Below are positions 1 to 10,660 of a stretch of 64,000 nucleotides of DNA, piece by piece. Under the pieces are notes generated by a model. It saw only the letters and a program-made list of their open reading frames with translations, did no database searches and had not been told where the DNA came from. Where the stretch lies: the NCBI GenBank assembly GCA_027257055.1, contig JAPVLO010000181.1, positions 2,852,001-2,916,000 of the forward strand. The letters are read 5' to 3'. Origin of the DNA: Cephalopachus bancanus (lineage: Eukaryota > Chordata > Mammalia > Primates > Tarsiidae). Made by a program: the position numbers and the translations under genes. Within the stretch, counting starts at the first letter, position 1; each line of letters opens with the position of its first letter.

Positions 1-299
1 AGGTTGTGACCTGAGCCCTGAGAAGATGGTATTTCCATGAATGGAGATGGGGACAGTTGCTAGAGGCACAAGTGCAGGGTCCACATCGGGAGCTCAGTCT
101 TTAACACATTCACTTTGACACAGTCAAATGAAAATGTGGAGATCAGGAAAGGGTGGGATGAAGAGGTACATTCAGGAGTCTTGGGCATTTACGTGGGATT
201 TAAAGTTATATGATTAGATGAAATCACCAAGGACGTAAGTATACACAGAAAAGAAAAGAGGACCAAGAAGTTTGGGGATTTCCAACATTCAGAAGTCAG
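1..299. other. unannotated intergenic sequence
   Basis: I see no gene, long repeat or structured element here. It is ordinary mixed-composition sequence leading into the L1 tail at about 300. Confidence 0.5.
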
Positions 300-490
300 G
301 CAGATATAAGAAAAGGATTGTTAGTGGGAAATTGCCATTGGGGGGCAGGGGCAGGATTGACAGTTGTGGCATTCTGTTGGGGAAGGTGGGGCGCACCTCA
401 TCAACAAGGGTACCTGCATAATGAACATTTGTAGACTTAACCCTGACTTATACCTCACATCTTTAAAATTAAAAAAAATTTTTTTTAAAG
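300..490 (+). mobile_element. LINE-1 3' end fragment
   Basis: The segment parallels the 3' UTR of the better preserved L1 ending near 17,636. Both run from a GGATTG-ACAGT-like start through a G-rich tract, then a CATCAACAAGGGT/TATCAACAAGGGT block, then TTAAAATAAAAA-type A-rich ends. Only the last ~190 bp is present, so this is a heavily 5'-truncated insertion. The A/T-rich stretch at 470-490 is the decayed tail. Confidence 0.6.
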
Positions 491-563
491 AAGTCAGGTA
501 GAAAAGAAGAGAGCAAATGAGACAAAGAAGCAACTCAAAAGTAGGAGGAAATCCAAGGCAACC

Positions 564-927
564 TGTAACACAGTAGCCCCCAGATCTGAGAGGGCTTGCA
601 TGTAAGATTCTTTATCTATTCCAAAGAAGTCACCTGGAGGGCCAGCAGGGAGGCACCGATGACAGCCGGTCAGTGAAGAAGGAATCTGTACCATGGGACA
701 GTACAGCAAGCAATTTTATGTCAAGCAAGTTAAGTATTCAACTTACTACTCTGAGGTTCCAATCACAGCAAGAAAGGATACCACCCACACTGCTCTCAGT
801 TACCTGAACCCATGACTCATTACTGGGAATACGCACATCCTTTAGACACCAGCCTTAGCCGGGGCCTGCTTCCTGGGGGTGGGGCAGAAAGATGTCCAGA
901 ATCAACGTCAGGACAATTACCTCACAC
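564..927 (-). mobile_element. 3' LTR of ERVL-like provirus
   Basis: This is a direct repeat of 3991-4403: shared blocks include GAGAGGGCTTGCATGTAAG/GAGAGGGCTGGTGTGTAAG, AAGAAGTCACCTG, CATGGGACAGTACAGCAA and GGACAATTACCTCACAC. On the minus strand it reads TGTGAGG... to ...TTACA, the expected LTR polarity. About 30 bp containing the polyadenylation signal is missing relative to the other LTR, a deletion near 650 between short AGG repeats. Family (class III, ERVL-like) is my inference from the internal region. The boundary is accurate to several bases. Confidence 0.7.
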
Positions 928-2099
928 TCCACCCCTACGCTGACCCTTTTCTACCCTTACAACCTTCACACAACCTTGCTCTTCTGCAAGTTCCCTGAGA
1001 TGGAAATATGAGTGCAATGCGGTATATGCAATAGTAAAGGGCACAGATTCTGAACAGCAAAATTACTACAGTGATTATAACACTTATGATTATTTTTTGC
1101 CAGGAAAAAAAAAAAAGCTTAGTGATAGAAAGGATCTTAGGCTAAGGGTGATAAGACAGATGCTTGAGAAGAACAAGGAAAGGTAAATCCCAGTTATCAG
1201 ATAAAACACACATAACATTTCTGTCCTGTGGCAACACTGTGAAGCTTTGGGGAAGACTTCTCAGCCTGGAATACCATGCAGACCCAGGAGCCTTCTTGTC
1301 CATAGAAGTGATAATAGTCTTCCTTTTGAGTATTTGAGACCTAGGGTTATTCCCAGGGCCAGTGGAGAGTATTCGCTCTGGATACTATGTCTTGTAAGGC
1401 GGAGCTGCAACAAGTTATTCTTGCTTCCCCAGCTTGGTCACAATGATGCTTCCTGTGTCCAGATCTGCATCTTCAGGGATGTTGCCCACGACGGTGTCAG
1501 CATGTTTAGGGGTGCTGGACAGCCAGCACCGGGTCTCTCATTGAGATCACAGATTTTTTTCATGCAATCGGGTCATCTACCCCTGCAATGAATGTTGAGC
1601 TGTCTCTATTGTCCCTTGCTATTTAGTGGCATTGTGGCATCCACAGTGTCAGTCTTTTGAATACCACCCAGTTGTCTGTGCAAATTGTCTTTGGTTATCA
1701 CCAGCCCCACTGCCTACAACTCGACCCACTGACTGCTTTGCCTGGTCCTATCTTCCATCCAGATAGTCTCTGCTTGTGTCTGGTATGCAATGGTTGTCCA
1801 TCAAAGAGGTTGCCCCCAACACAATCTGTCCATGTACCAAGCCTCTTTTGGGACCAGTGGTATTCCCTGGCTAACGCGCAATGGAATAATAACTGTCTGC
1901 TCCACCAATTTCTCACCTACATCAATGAAGGTTATTAGCCCTATGAGCTGCTGCTGTTCCTGGCTTAGAGAATTGTGGAGAGTTTGCTATGCTGCTACAG
2001 ATATGTGAGCAATTTGGTCAGGCTCATCATCTGTGTTGCTGAGCTATAGGGCCTATGAGAGAGTTCATGGATCCATCCCGCTATGGGCAGGGTGGTACG

Positions 2100-2843
2100 C
2101 ACAGTTACCGGGGCTTATTTGGTGATTGGCTCCATTGCCAAGGGAGTTTGATATACTACGTTGACCTGCTGTTCGATGGGCCTATAGCAGGCTTCAACAC
2201 CTTTCTAGGTCTGTGACCAAAAGCCAATGGGAAGTTGAGCTTTCTCCTGCTGCTGCAAAAGCCCCCAAGAACGTCCCTCCTAGGTAACATTTACATCCAA
2301 TTCACAGGGAAGGGATTGGTTTAAAATGCCCAATGCCTGAAGAGTGCCCTCAGTGCTTTTGGCAGCACTGAATGCCCATTGACACTTCTCTGTCCATCCC
2401 ATTGGGATCTTTTTCTGATTAACCTCTAGAAAGGATATAACATCTGTGCTAAACGTGAGATAAATGCCCTCCAATACCCCAGCAAGCCCCAAAACTCTTA
2501 TAGCTGATTGGGCAGTGTTGGGCAGGGAAAAACCTGGATCTTATCTATAACAGCTGATGGCATTACTTTTATCTTACTAGACCAGATAATGCCCCCAAAA
2601 CATAACAGATAAGCCAGGTCCTTGCAGCTTGTTTTGATTCACTGTCCATCCTTTCTTCTGTACATGTTCCATCAGTTGGGGTGTAGCCTGCTCTAGGTCT
2701 ATAAGAAAATCAGAGATTAGCATGATATAATATATAATGAAATAGAGACACTGATTCAGTTTGCCTCCAACCTCCCAAATCTTGAGCGACCCTGTCATGT
2801 GACATGACATAGGGCTATGCAAATACCCTACTGGCAGCACCAT
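2100..2843 (-). pseudogene. Broken pol remnant (reverse transcriptase to RNase H)
   Basis: Minus-strand frames at 2577-2843 resemble the end of a retroviral reverse-transcriptase palm and its following segment: a leucine/isoleucine-rich stretch ending MLISD, then DLEQA, then a KGWTVN and QGPGLSV stretch. The frame at 2280-2492 resembles the RT connection domain (GILNQSLPCELDV). Shifted frames over 2100-2260 look like the start of RNase H. The catalytic YxDD position is not intact and frames are interrupted by stops, so no enzyme can be made. Subfamily is inferred. Confidence 0.55.
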
Positions 2844-3299
2844 GAACCTCCATTGTCATGCTTCCAAGGTAAACAAGAACTTGTCTTGACAATCTGCAAA
2901 ATATCAATACTAAAGAAAGCATTAGCCATCAGCAAAAAGATTCCAGCAATAAACCAAACCTTGGTGTGTATTCCAACCTGAACTTGCTCTGAGATCTGCC
3001 TGCAACATGGCCTCAAGGAGAGCAGCACAAACTAAGACCAGCCTCTAGGGACTCTGCATACCCTTGTTCTGCCCCACAGCTGCTTACTGGCTCACTCTTT
3101 ATTTGAGGGAACTTCCTTTTGATTGGGGATCCACTTTAGTGCTGGACCTCTTTTCAGGAATAGTTTAGTACAGTTTTTCTTTGGAAGTTCCTTCCACAAC
3201 CCCACCAACACCACATTGGGTTGCAAATGGAAATTCATCTTGCTAGGATCCAAGCCTGCCTTATTTAAATCTATCCACATTTGTTAGCAGGTTTCCTTT

Positions 3300-3951
3300 T
3301 ACAGGATCCTCCAAATCTTTTTTCCTTTTGGGTTCTCTAACTTTTCAAACTTCTCATTTCTGCCTAATCAAATCGGATTCTTCCAGGTCCACCATCAGTT
3401 GCATGGCCCACTGTACTGTTTCACCTACTGGTGGGAACAGCACAGATATTCTGATTTCTGCCTGAGTTAACTGAGTATCTCTTTCCGATCTTAGTTTCTC
3501 CTGCAACATCTGCACCTGGATCCTAGTGGCTGACTTTTGTTTTGTAGCCACTCTGAGAGTGCAAGGCAGGGGCCATTCCATAGCTGCGGCACCTGCAGAG
3601 CTCTCTTTTTCCTTCTGAAATTGTCTCTTCTCATCAATTGCTTTCAATAATCCCAGCAGCCCAGCCTGGTGTTTGGGAGGTATCCTCATACTCACACAGC
3701 AACCTCCAGTTAGTTACAAAGTGTAGCAAGCTCTCCACAAGTCCTCTAAGCCAGGAACTGCAGCTGCTCATAGGGCTGATAACTTTAATTGATGCAGGTA
3801 AGAAACTGGTGGAGCAAACAGTTATTACCCCATTGCCTGTTAGCCAGGGGATACCACTGGCAACTTTAAACCATATAGTAGCAGTGATCCATCCTGGGAT
3901 TTCCCCCAGCTGACATTTCTCCCTGCTCTGACTCTCCCACAGCCACTGCAA
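3300..3951 (-). pseudogene. Gag-like remnant of the provirus
   Basis: Two overlapping minus frames (3634-3951 and 3354-3695) contain a charged, helix-prone stretch rich in K, E, R and Q (for example EKRQFQKEKES and MLQEKLRSERDTQ). They are followed by a segment with PPVGETVQWAMQLM. The position next to the 5' LTR and the coiled-coil-like composition fit a gag relic. I recognise no zinc knuckle. The assignment rests mainly on position. Confidence 0.35.
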
Positions 3952-3990
3952 AGGGGACTTCTCTGGAATATACTGCCAACTGCGCCCAAA

Positions 3991-4403
3991 TGTGGGAGCC
4001 CCAAGCTGAGAGGGCTGGTGTGTAAGGTTCTTTACCTATTCCCAAGAAGTCACCTGTAGGTACAGCAGGGAATGACATTGGTTTATTAGAATTTACAGGA
4101 GGCACTGATGGCGGCTGGCTGGTGAAGAAAGAGTCTGCACCATGGGACAGTACAGCAAACAGATGTTTATGTCAAGCAAGTTAATTATTCAACTTGCTAC
4201 ACTGTGCTTACAATCACAGTGAGTAAGGGTGCCACTCACATTGTTTCCAATTCTGTTCCATTACCTGCACCCTGCAACTCATTACTGGAAAGGTGCACAC
4301 CCTGCAGAGACCAGCCTCTGCCAGTGGCTACTTCCTGGGGGAGAAGCAGAAAGAAGCCAGATATAGGGGAAAAGAGTCAATGTCTGGACAATTACCTCAC
4401 ACA
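3991..4403 (-). mobile_element. 5' LTR of ERVL-like provirus
   Basis: On the minus strand it begins TGTGTGAGGTAATTG and ends GGGGCTCCCACA, the canonical TG...CA form. An AATAAA signal (plus-strand TTTATT at 4082-4087) lies about 90 bp from its 3' end. It is a direct repeat of 564-927 and is similar, in opposite orientation, to the solo LTR at 59063-59491. The more complete member of the pair. Confidence 0.75.
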
Positions 4404-4465
4404 GCCAAATGAAGAAAGGTCAAGAAAAGGAGAAGTGAGAACCGACCATTGGATTAGCAACATGA

Positions 4466-4758
4466 GCCGGGCTCAGTGGCTCAGCCTGTAATCCCATGCT
4501 TTGGGAGGCTGAGGTGAGTGGATTGCCTGGGCCCGTGGGTTCGAGACCCACCTGGGCAACTTGGTGAGACCTCATCTCTACAATAAATCAAAAAATTAGC
4601 TGGGTGTGGTAGCGCACGCCTGTAGTTCCAGCTACTTAGAAGGTTGAGGCGGAAGGATCACTGGAGCCCGGCAGGTCAAGGCTGCGGTGGCCGGGAGCGG
4701 CCACTGCACTCTAGTCTGGATGACAAAGTGAGACTCCAACTAAAAAAAAAAAAAAAAA
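4466..4758 (+). mobile_element. Alu, lineage-specific subfamily
   Basis: Full dimeric 7SL-derived element: GCCGGGCTCAGTGGCTCAG start, middle linker ACAATAAATCAAAAAATTAG, and a poly(A) tail. It is flanked by a perfect 13-bp duplication GATTAGCAACATG at 4452-4464 and 4759-4771, which marks a retrotransposition. The sequence type is shared with about ten other Alus in the window. Confidence 0.95.
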
Positions 4759-4771
4759 GATTAGCAACATG

Positions 4772-5919
4772 GAGGTCACACGTGATCTTGACAAGAACAG
4801 CTTCAGTGAAGTTGCATAGGGAAGAAAAGCCTGACTGCAGAAGATGCAAAAGAGAATGAAAAGAGAGAAACCAGAAATGGCAAGTAGGGACCCCTTTCCA
4901 CAAATCTTGCTGCAAATAATCCAAAGAAATAGAGTCATAGCTTGTGGGGAAAGAGGGGAGAATAATAGCATGTCTGCATGCTACTAGGAATGATCCAGAA
5001 AAGCAGTGTCCTTCAGTAGGTGAGAAGGAATGGGTCTAGTTACAGATGCACAGATAGAGGGACTGGCTTTAGTTAGGATGGAAACCTTATCCGTGATAGC
5101 AAGTGAGAAAGTGGCATGAAGAGAGGATGGAACGAGGGTGCTCATGTGACTACAAGAGTCAGTCGAAGTTCTATTTTCATTGCTTCGGTTTTCTCAGTGA
5201 AATAGGATGCACTAGCTAAGTGTCATCAGCTAAGTTACTAGGACTAGGAGGAGAGGAGCTATTAGAGGATTTAGGGGAGAGAAGAGAGTATCAGATAGTC
5301 AGTGAATGGGTGAGAATGGATGTCAGACATATAGAACGATTAATGTGATCACAAAAGGATCACTGGAGTTTGTGTTTATGAATGCAAAGTGAGACCAAAT
5401 CAGCGTGGTTGTGTTCTTTTTTACTCCAGCCACGGTAAGTAATCCAGGTGCAGATACAAAGTAGGCAGAGAGCTGAATTTAAACAGTATTGTGCTTTCGT
5501 CAAACAAGCATAACAAAGCAGAAGAGGGGAAAGGAAACTGAAGGGGTGTGCAATTGAGAGCGGTTGTCATAGATGAATTCAGCTGGGTAAGGAGTGGAGC
5601 CAGGACATGAGGGGGTGAGGACAGTGAAGGGGTGTCAGAAGAACGGGAGGACCCAGTAAGTTCAGAGTCCTAGAAAGATTGATCTGGAAAGCCAAGAGAT
5701 ATTGGTCAAAATGGGATACTGACATGGAGAGAGTAAAATAACATGCCCTAGCAAGGTCTGCCCATAGGAGTGGGTGATTGCAGAGAAGAGGACCAGCTTG
5801 AGGAAGAAAGAGGTCAGGGGTCTGGGAACACAAGACTTTGGAAAGATGGTTCACCCACATATTGAAATAACCAAGAAGTCAAAACCCCAAATGGCAGATT
5901 AAGGTAAGCAAAGTTATGG
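4772..5919. other. intergenic sequence, nothing recognised
   Basis: Purine-rich unique-looking sequence. The short open frames, such as 5579-5860 on the minus strand, have no recognisable domain, no splice context and no similarity I know. I see no repeat family here. Confidence 0.45.
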
Positions 5920-6215
5920 AAATACTGTGCAATGGAATATTATGCTGTCATTAAAAATATAACTTTGGAAAAATATTTAAAGATATGAAAAAATTAAGAA
6001 AGAAAGATTAAGGGGGGGACCTAGGATATTTAATTTTATATGTGGTGTGCTCCCATTTTCTTATAATATATCTTTACTTATAGAGAAAAGACAAAAGGAA
6101 ATAAAATGCCGGTGATGTTTATCTCTGGGTGAAATTTATTTTTTCTTACATATCTTTTATCATTTTCTAATTTTTCTACAAAAAAGGAAGATTATTAATA
6201 AAAAGCAATAAGAGA
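5920..6215 (+). mobile_element. Old L1M-type 3' fragment
   Basis: Starts with a GCAATGGAATATTATGCTGT segment, the typical end of L1 ORF2, then runs through a GGTGATGTTTATCTCTGGGTG block as in 3' UTRs of ancient L1M subfamilies. It ends in A-rich sequence. Heavily diverged. Confidence 0.45.
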
Positions 6216-6936
6216 GAATGAAAATTATTTTTAGTTTGTGTGTTAAACTTCCAAAGAGTTTAGTCATAGCTTCTAAATGTCTCCTTGTCTTTTTGTAATA
6301 GTTTATTTAAGTTATGTGAAATATGACACAATTTTTGGCTAAATTTTTTATTGTGCTTTCATCTTCAGAGGATATGTTTTTCATGTACAATTTTTTTCCA
6401 TCAATTGAAACTCTAGGAAGTTGCATTTCTGTACAGAGTTTCTGTAAATGGGAGCTCAAATTTGAAATGATCTTTCCTTTTAGAGAAGGCAAATGCCATT
6501 TACAGAAGATATGGGAAATCACTAGCTGTGTTTTTAAAGCTTAAGCCTCTAGTCTGGCATGGAGAGCCAGAGAAGTTATACCTTAGGTTGCTTTACTGGA
6601 GACTGTGGCCATTCAGGGCTTAGCTGGGGGAGGAAAAGGCTTCTGCTATGGGGTCTTCGTCCCTTGGTAAGGCATACGATAGTAAAGTAAGTTGAAAGAG
6701 AATGTTAGTTTATTCAAAATTTTTAATTAAGTCTGGTTCAAAGTAAAAGCAAATGTATATGCAAACACATACACTTTGCTCTCCCCAGGAACAAAATACA
6801 TGTTTGGGTTTGTGAGCCTAGTCTTACGTTGTTTCACTTTTACTTCCAGCTAAAGAATTTGTTTCCTGACCTATTAAGGAAGACTCTATGAAGGGAAAAG
6901 AGAAAGACCTCCTCTTGCCTCTCAGTCAAGTAGATT
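6216..6936. other. intergenic sequence, nothing recognised
   Basis: AT-rich unique-looking sequence. A 70-codon frame is open on both strands over 6307-6544, but neither translation shows a known motif. Confidence 0.4.
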
Positions 6937-7253
6937 CTTTCTTTTTTTCTTTCTATTTATTTATTTATTTTGTCAGAGTTTCACTCAGTCGCCCAGGCTG
7001 GAGTGCAGTGGCACCATCATGGCTCACCAAGCCTCAATCTACTGGGCTCAGGTGATCCTTCCTCCTCAGCCATCCAAGTAGCTGAGACTACAGGTAAGTG
7101 CCACCATGTCTGGCTATTGTTTACATTTTTTTTTGTAGAGACAAGGTCTCGCTATGTTGCCTAAGCTGGTCTCAACCTCCTGGGCTCAAGCAATCCTCCT
7201 GCCTCAGCCTCCCAAAGTGCTGGGATTATAGGTGTGAGCCACTGTGCCCAGCC
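6937..7253 (-). mobile_element. Alu, AluJ-like
   Basis: Reverse-oriented dimer: T-rich head, TCGCCCAGGCTGGAGTGCAG, a central T-run before GTAGAGACAAGGTCTC, and the end CAAAGTGCTGGGATTATAGG. It lacks the lineage-specific linker seen in most other Alus here and is more diverged, so it is probably one of the older insertions. Confidence 0.9.
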
Positions 7254-7654
7254 TAGACTTCTGCTAGTCCGTATCTCTAACACCCTCTGTAACCTCATGT
7301 TGACAATAAAGGATTAAGTTAAGGAAGATATTATTCAAAAGAAAAAAAGGTCTATGATCGAATCATATGATGTTTGATTCAAAATGAAATGAAATTGTAA
7401 AAGCATTACTCTCATACTGACCCAGTCTAAGGGCAAAGCTTACTTATGGTTTGGAAAATTTTTATTTTTACCTTAAAGCACTTTACAATACAATTGACAA
7501 GAGAGAACTAAAAAGAAAATATGATTGACCTTTAACCATTGAAAGCTTGTGTGTCTAATCTCTGAAGAAGTCTCTGTAGTAATTTTGAGAGGAAAACAAC
7601 ATTTTCCTGAAGCCGAAAAATATCACTTTTAAGCATGAAAATTTATAAATCATG

Positions 7655-7762
7655 TAGCGATAAGGTCTCCCTTTGTTCGCTAGGCTGGTCTCGATCTCCT
7701 GGGTTCAAGCAATCCTCCCACCTCAGCCTCTCAAAGTGCTGCGATTACAGGTATGAGCCAGG
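7655..7762 (-). mobile_element. Alu left-monomer fragment
   Basis: Contains GATAAGGTCTCCCTTTG, CTGGTCTCGATCTCCTGGG and CAAAGTGCTGCGATTACAGG, the reverse complement of an Alu left arm. No right arm or tail remains. It could also be a free left Alu monomer. Confidence 0.7.
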
Positions 7763-8234
7763 GTCATAGAATCACATTGCTATTTTCCTGGCTACTGGGT
7801 CCTTCAAATTTTTGGCACCCTTGTCCAAAAACCTAGTGACTACAATCAAGACAGAATCGGGGGTGGAGATATTCTTCTGTACATGGTGGCCTATGTGTCA
7901 TTTTGCCATTGTCTGTGTCCCAACCATAAAGACAAGGTGAGTGAAAAGAAAACCTCTGTTTCTACATCAAATTTACATTAGGCCTTCAATTCAAAAATAT
8001 AAAGTTTGAAGTGTCTGGGCAACAAATAGCTCTTCATATAGTGATGAATTTAATTCTGCTTTTAGGGTAGTATAAGAAAAGATGGAGGAAAGGCCTGGAA
8101 GACCATTCAGAGCCCAAGTTTGCAACTAGGAGGCCACGTGACTCACTCCACAGTCATGAGGCCGAATAGGAACACTCAAATGAAGTTCTCAAAATCAGAT
8201 TATTTTGTGCACTTGTGTCTACATAGAGAGTCTA

Positions 8235-8238
<4 letters not shown>
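7763..8238. other. intergenic sequence, nothing recognised
   Basis: Unique-looking sequence between the Alu fragment and the CA microsatellite. No gene or repeat signal was found. Confidence 0.4.

Positions 8239-8316
<78 letters not shown>
8239..8316. repeat. (CA)n microsatellite
   Basis: Nearly uninterrupted CA dinucleotide array, broken once by ATACATAC near 8264-8271. Confidence 0.97.
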
Positions 8317-8318
<2 letters not shown>

Positions 8319-8759
8319 CTACCTTCAAATAGCTCTGTATTAGGATTTAAATAAGCAAAAGTATACAAACTGGCTATAGCTACTGACTCAATTATTTGTT
8401 TACTATACTCTAGAATTCCTTCTTATTTAAATGTAACATTTCAATTACACAAGATACTTTGTATCCTGAACGATCCTGTACAAACATTTCAAAAGTATAT
8501 GTTAAGTAGATGTATCATTAATACATTAACATTGAATTTTTCTATTTATTTTCATGACGGCTTATGAAATATCTACCGAATCTAAGTGGGATAAGAAAAA
8601 AAAAAAAAAGAACTTGGTTGTGTGATCCAAAATGCCACGAACCGCTAGCCAGCATCTAAGATAAATATAAGTGTGTGCAACTAACATTATCTTGTAAAAA
8701 CATATTTTTTAATTAAAAGAGTCATATGATTATACAAAGGAACTATGTTAAAATCAAAA

Positions 8760-9000
8760 TCAACATCAGTAATAATAACTAACACTAACCAAGTGATTCC
8801 TATGTGCCAGGCATTGTGTCTAGTATTTTATGACATGAGCCTGCTTTATACTTTCAACAATTCCACTGTGATGGCTACTGTTATTAGGCTCATTGTATAG
8901 ACAAAGGAGTTAAGCACTGGAAAAAGTATGGAATTTGTCAGGCTAACAAATAACAACCTAACAGTGACAGAGTTGAGATTGGAATCCTGGTAGTCTTAAC
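8760..9000 (-). mobile_element. MIR SINE
   Basis: Diverged but ordered match to the reverse of a MIR: a CCTATGTGCCAGGCATTGTG block, then TTCAACAATTCCACTGTGATGG, TTATTAGGCTCATTGTATAGA, and a GAGTTGAGATTGGAATCCTGG end. Confidence 0.6.
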
Positions 9001-9940
9001 TGCCCAATCAGTCAGCACAGAACAGTTATTAGCAAATTAGGAAAGCCTGCCTTTGTGTGAATTCAGTTCTCAGTTAAATAGTCTGTTTAACTGATGGCTG
9101 ATGTGATTAGCAGCACCTTATAAGCTCTGGAAATGCTGGTTTGTTGAGTATGGAAAAGCAAGATATTTGTGCTTGCTCTTCTGTTCTTAACATATTTTTG
9201 AAATTCCATAATATGTTAAGATAGCAATAATGAAAAATTGAATTACATAAACAAACCATTAGCTTAAGAGTCTACACAAGCATGGCCTACTCATTTTCTA
9301 AACTGATGGTAGAAATTAGTGGGTTGGAGGACTTTAACCATTGCACAAAAACAACTCAGCATGCCCTTGTAAATCATTGTTGAACTCATTACTCATTAAA
9401 GATTGTACTTTTCATTATCATGCTACATGTAAAATCTTGACAAGATGTGCCTGACATCCAAACCCGACCCTTACCACTCAAGCAGCACGTTACTCTGGCG
9501 TGTCAGCCCGCTGCAGGTGTTTCTCTATCACAATGAATAATTACATCAAACAAAGACAAGAAATATTCTAAAGCTGACAAAACCATACATCTGAAATCTG
9601 TATTTTCTTCCCCTTGGGAAATTAAAACCTACACATATAGGGGCTTCAGTGCCCATGTCTCGGGGCCATTCCAGGATTATAAAGAAAGATCTTTTCTTTA
9701 CAAGCCCACATATTACAACAATGCAGGAAATTAAACTGTATTTATAGAATGGACACCAGCATACCAGCATGCCTTCTTAGCTCTCTGAATCTCCCAACAA
9801 AAATAAAAACACTGGCAATCAAACGAGTGAGCACGAAATGACAAGTGTTTTGACAGCTCTAGAATACTTTGAGGTATTTTTAGCATATTTCTGAGTCGTA
9901 TTAGCTTAACCTGTAATAGAATATAAATGAGCCCATATGG
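9001..9940. other. intergenic sequence, nothing recognised
   Basis: AT-rich unique-looking sequence without repeat signatures. Short minus-strand frames at 9546-9943 have no recognisable domains. Confidence 0.4.
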
Positions 9941-10660
9941 CACAGATGTAATTATGCTCCATGCAAGAAATCCCTGTGGTAGGTTGGGGAGGAGGCCTGG
10001 GAGAAGAATACAGCAGCCCCTACCTCCCTCCCCTCTCTCTCCCCCTCACCACATGTGCCTTCTAGAGGGCATGATTCACACATCATTTGCATGAAGGAGA
10101 ATGCAAAGAAACACAATGCTAACAGCACTGCACTGAAAAGGGCAACAAGAGACCGGGAGTCCCTGAGGGTGCTGCTCTCTGTAACTGACATCCAGTTAGG
10201 AGCAGAGGCAGCCTCCCCTCAGGGTCACATTTGATGAAGCGATCTTTGATTATGTGGGCACAGCAATCATAAGGCATAATTATTATTACTGCAAGAGAAT
10301 GGGCAACACATCTCTGGGGAAAGCCTCTGTCACAGACACTTTGCTGGCGCACGCTGGAAGCAAGTGTTCTCCCAAGGATCATTTTCATTCCAACCTGATA
10401 TTCAGCTGAAGCTTCTTTGACTACCAGTCATGAAACATTAAATATAGATTAGAGCCAGAGAGATGTTGAAAGTTGAAATTCACCGGAGGTGCCTGCTTGT
10501 GTCCTTGAGAAACAACCTCCAATACTGTCCAGATGCTGCAGCAGCACGGCAGGATGGTCCCAGGCTGCAGCGGCAACAGAAGAGAGGGGCTGTCTAGCAT
10601 TCCGCCAGCCTTCCGCCTGGTTTATTTGTACTACATTAATTTAGCAGAGAATCCTAACAG
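9941..10660. promoter_or_regulatory. Candidate distal regulatory sequence (speculative)
   Basis: A repeat-free block of mixed composition in an otherwise AT-rich region. It carries an octamer motif ATTTGCAT at 10085-10092, a TCF/LEF-like CTTTGAT at 10244-10250, and a homeobox-type ATAATTATTATTAC cluster near 10277-10290. Motifs this short occur by chance, so this is only a candidate. The short minus-strand frames here show no known protein features. Confidence 0.2.

Larger units (their letters stand above)
928..3990 (-). mobile_element. Decayed internal region of an ERVL-like provirus
   Basis: The sequence between the two LTRs reads on the minus strand as gag-like then pol-like remnants, in the order expected if 3991-4403 is the 5' LTR. 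At about 3 kb it is shorter than a full ERV interior, so parts are deleted; no envelope remnant was recognised. All frames carry many stops and frameshifts. Just inside the 5' LTR the minus strand reads TTTGGGCGCAGTTGGCAG, where a primer-binding site would lie; I could not assign a tRNA. Part of the 3' half (1853-1992) is an inverted copy of the gag-like part. Confidence 0.7.

Noticed and set aside
1247..1591. 114-codon plus frame near the provirus
   Set aside because: Lies inside the decayed retroviral interior and shows no known gene features; not called separately.
8120..8332. Open frame with histidine-threonine repeats
   Set aside because: Simply the translation of the CA microsatellite.
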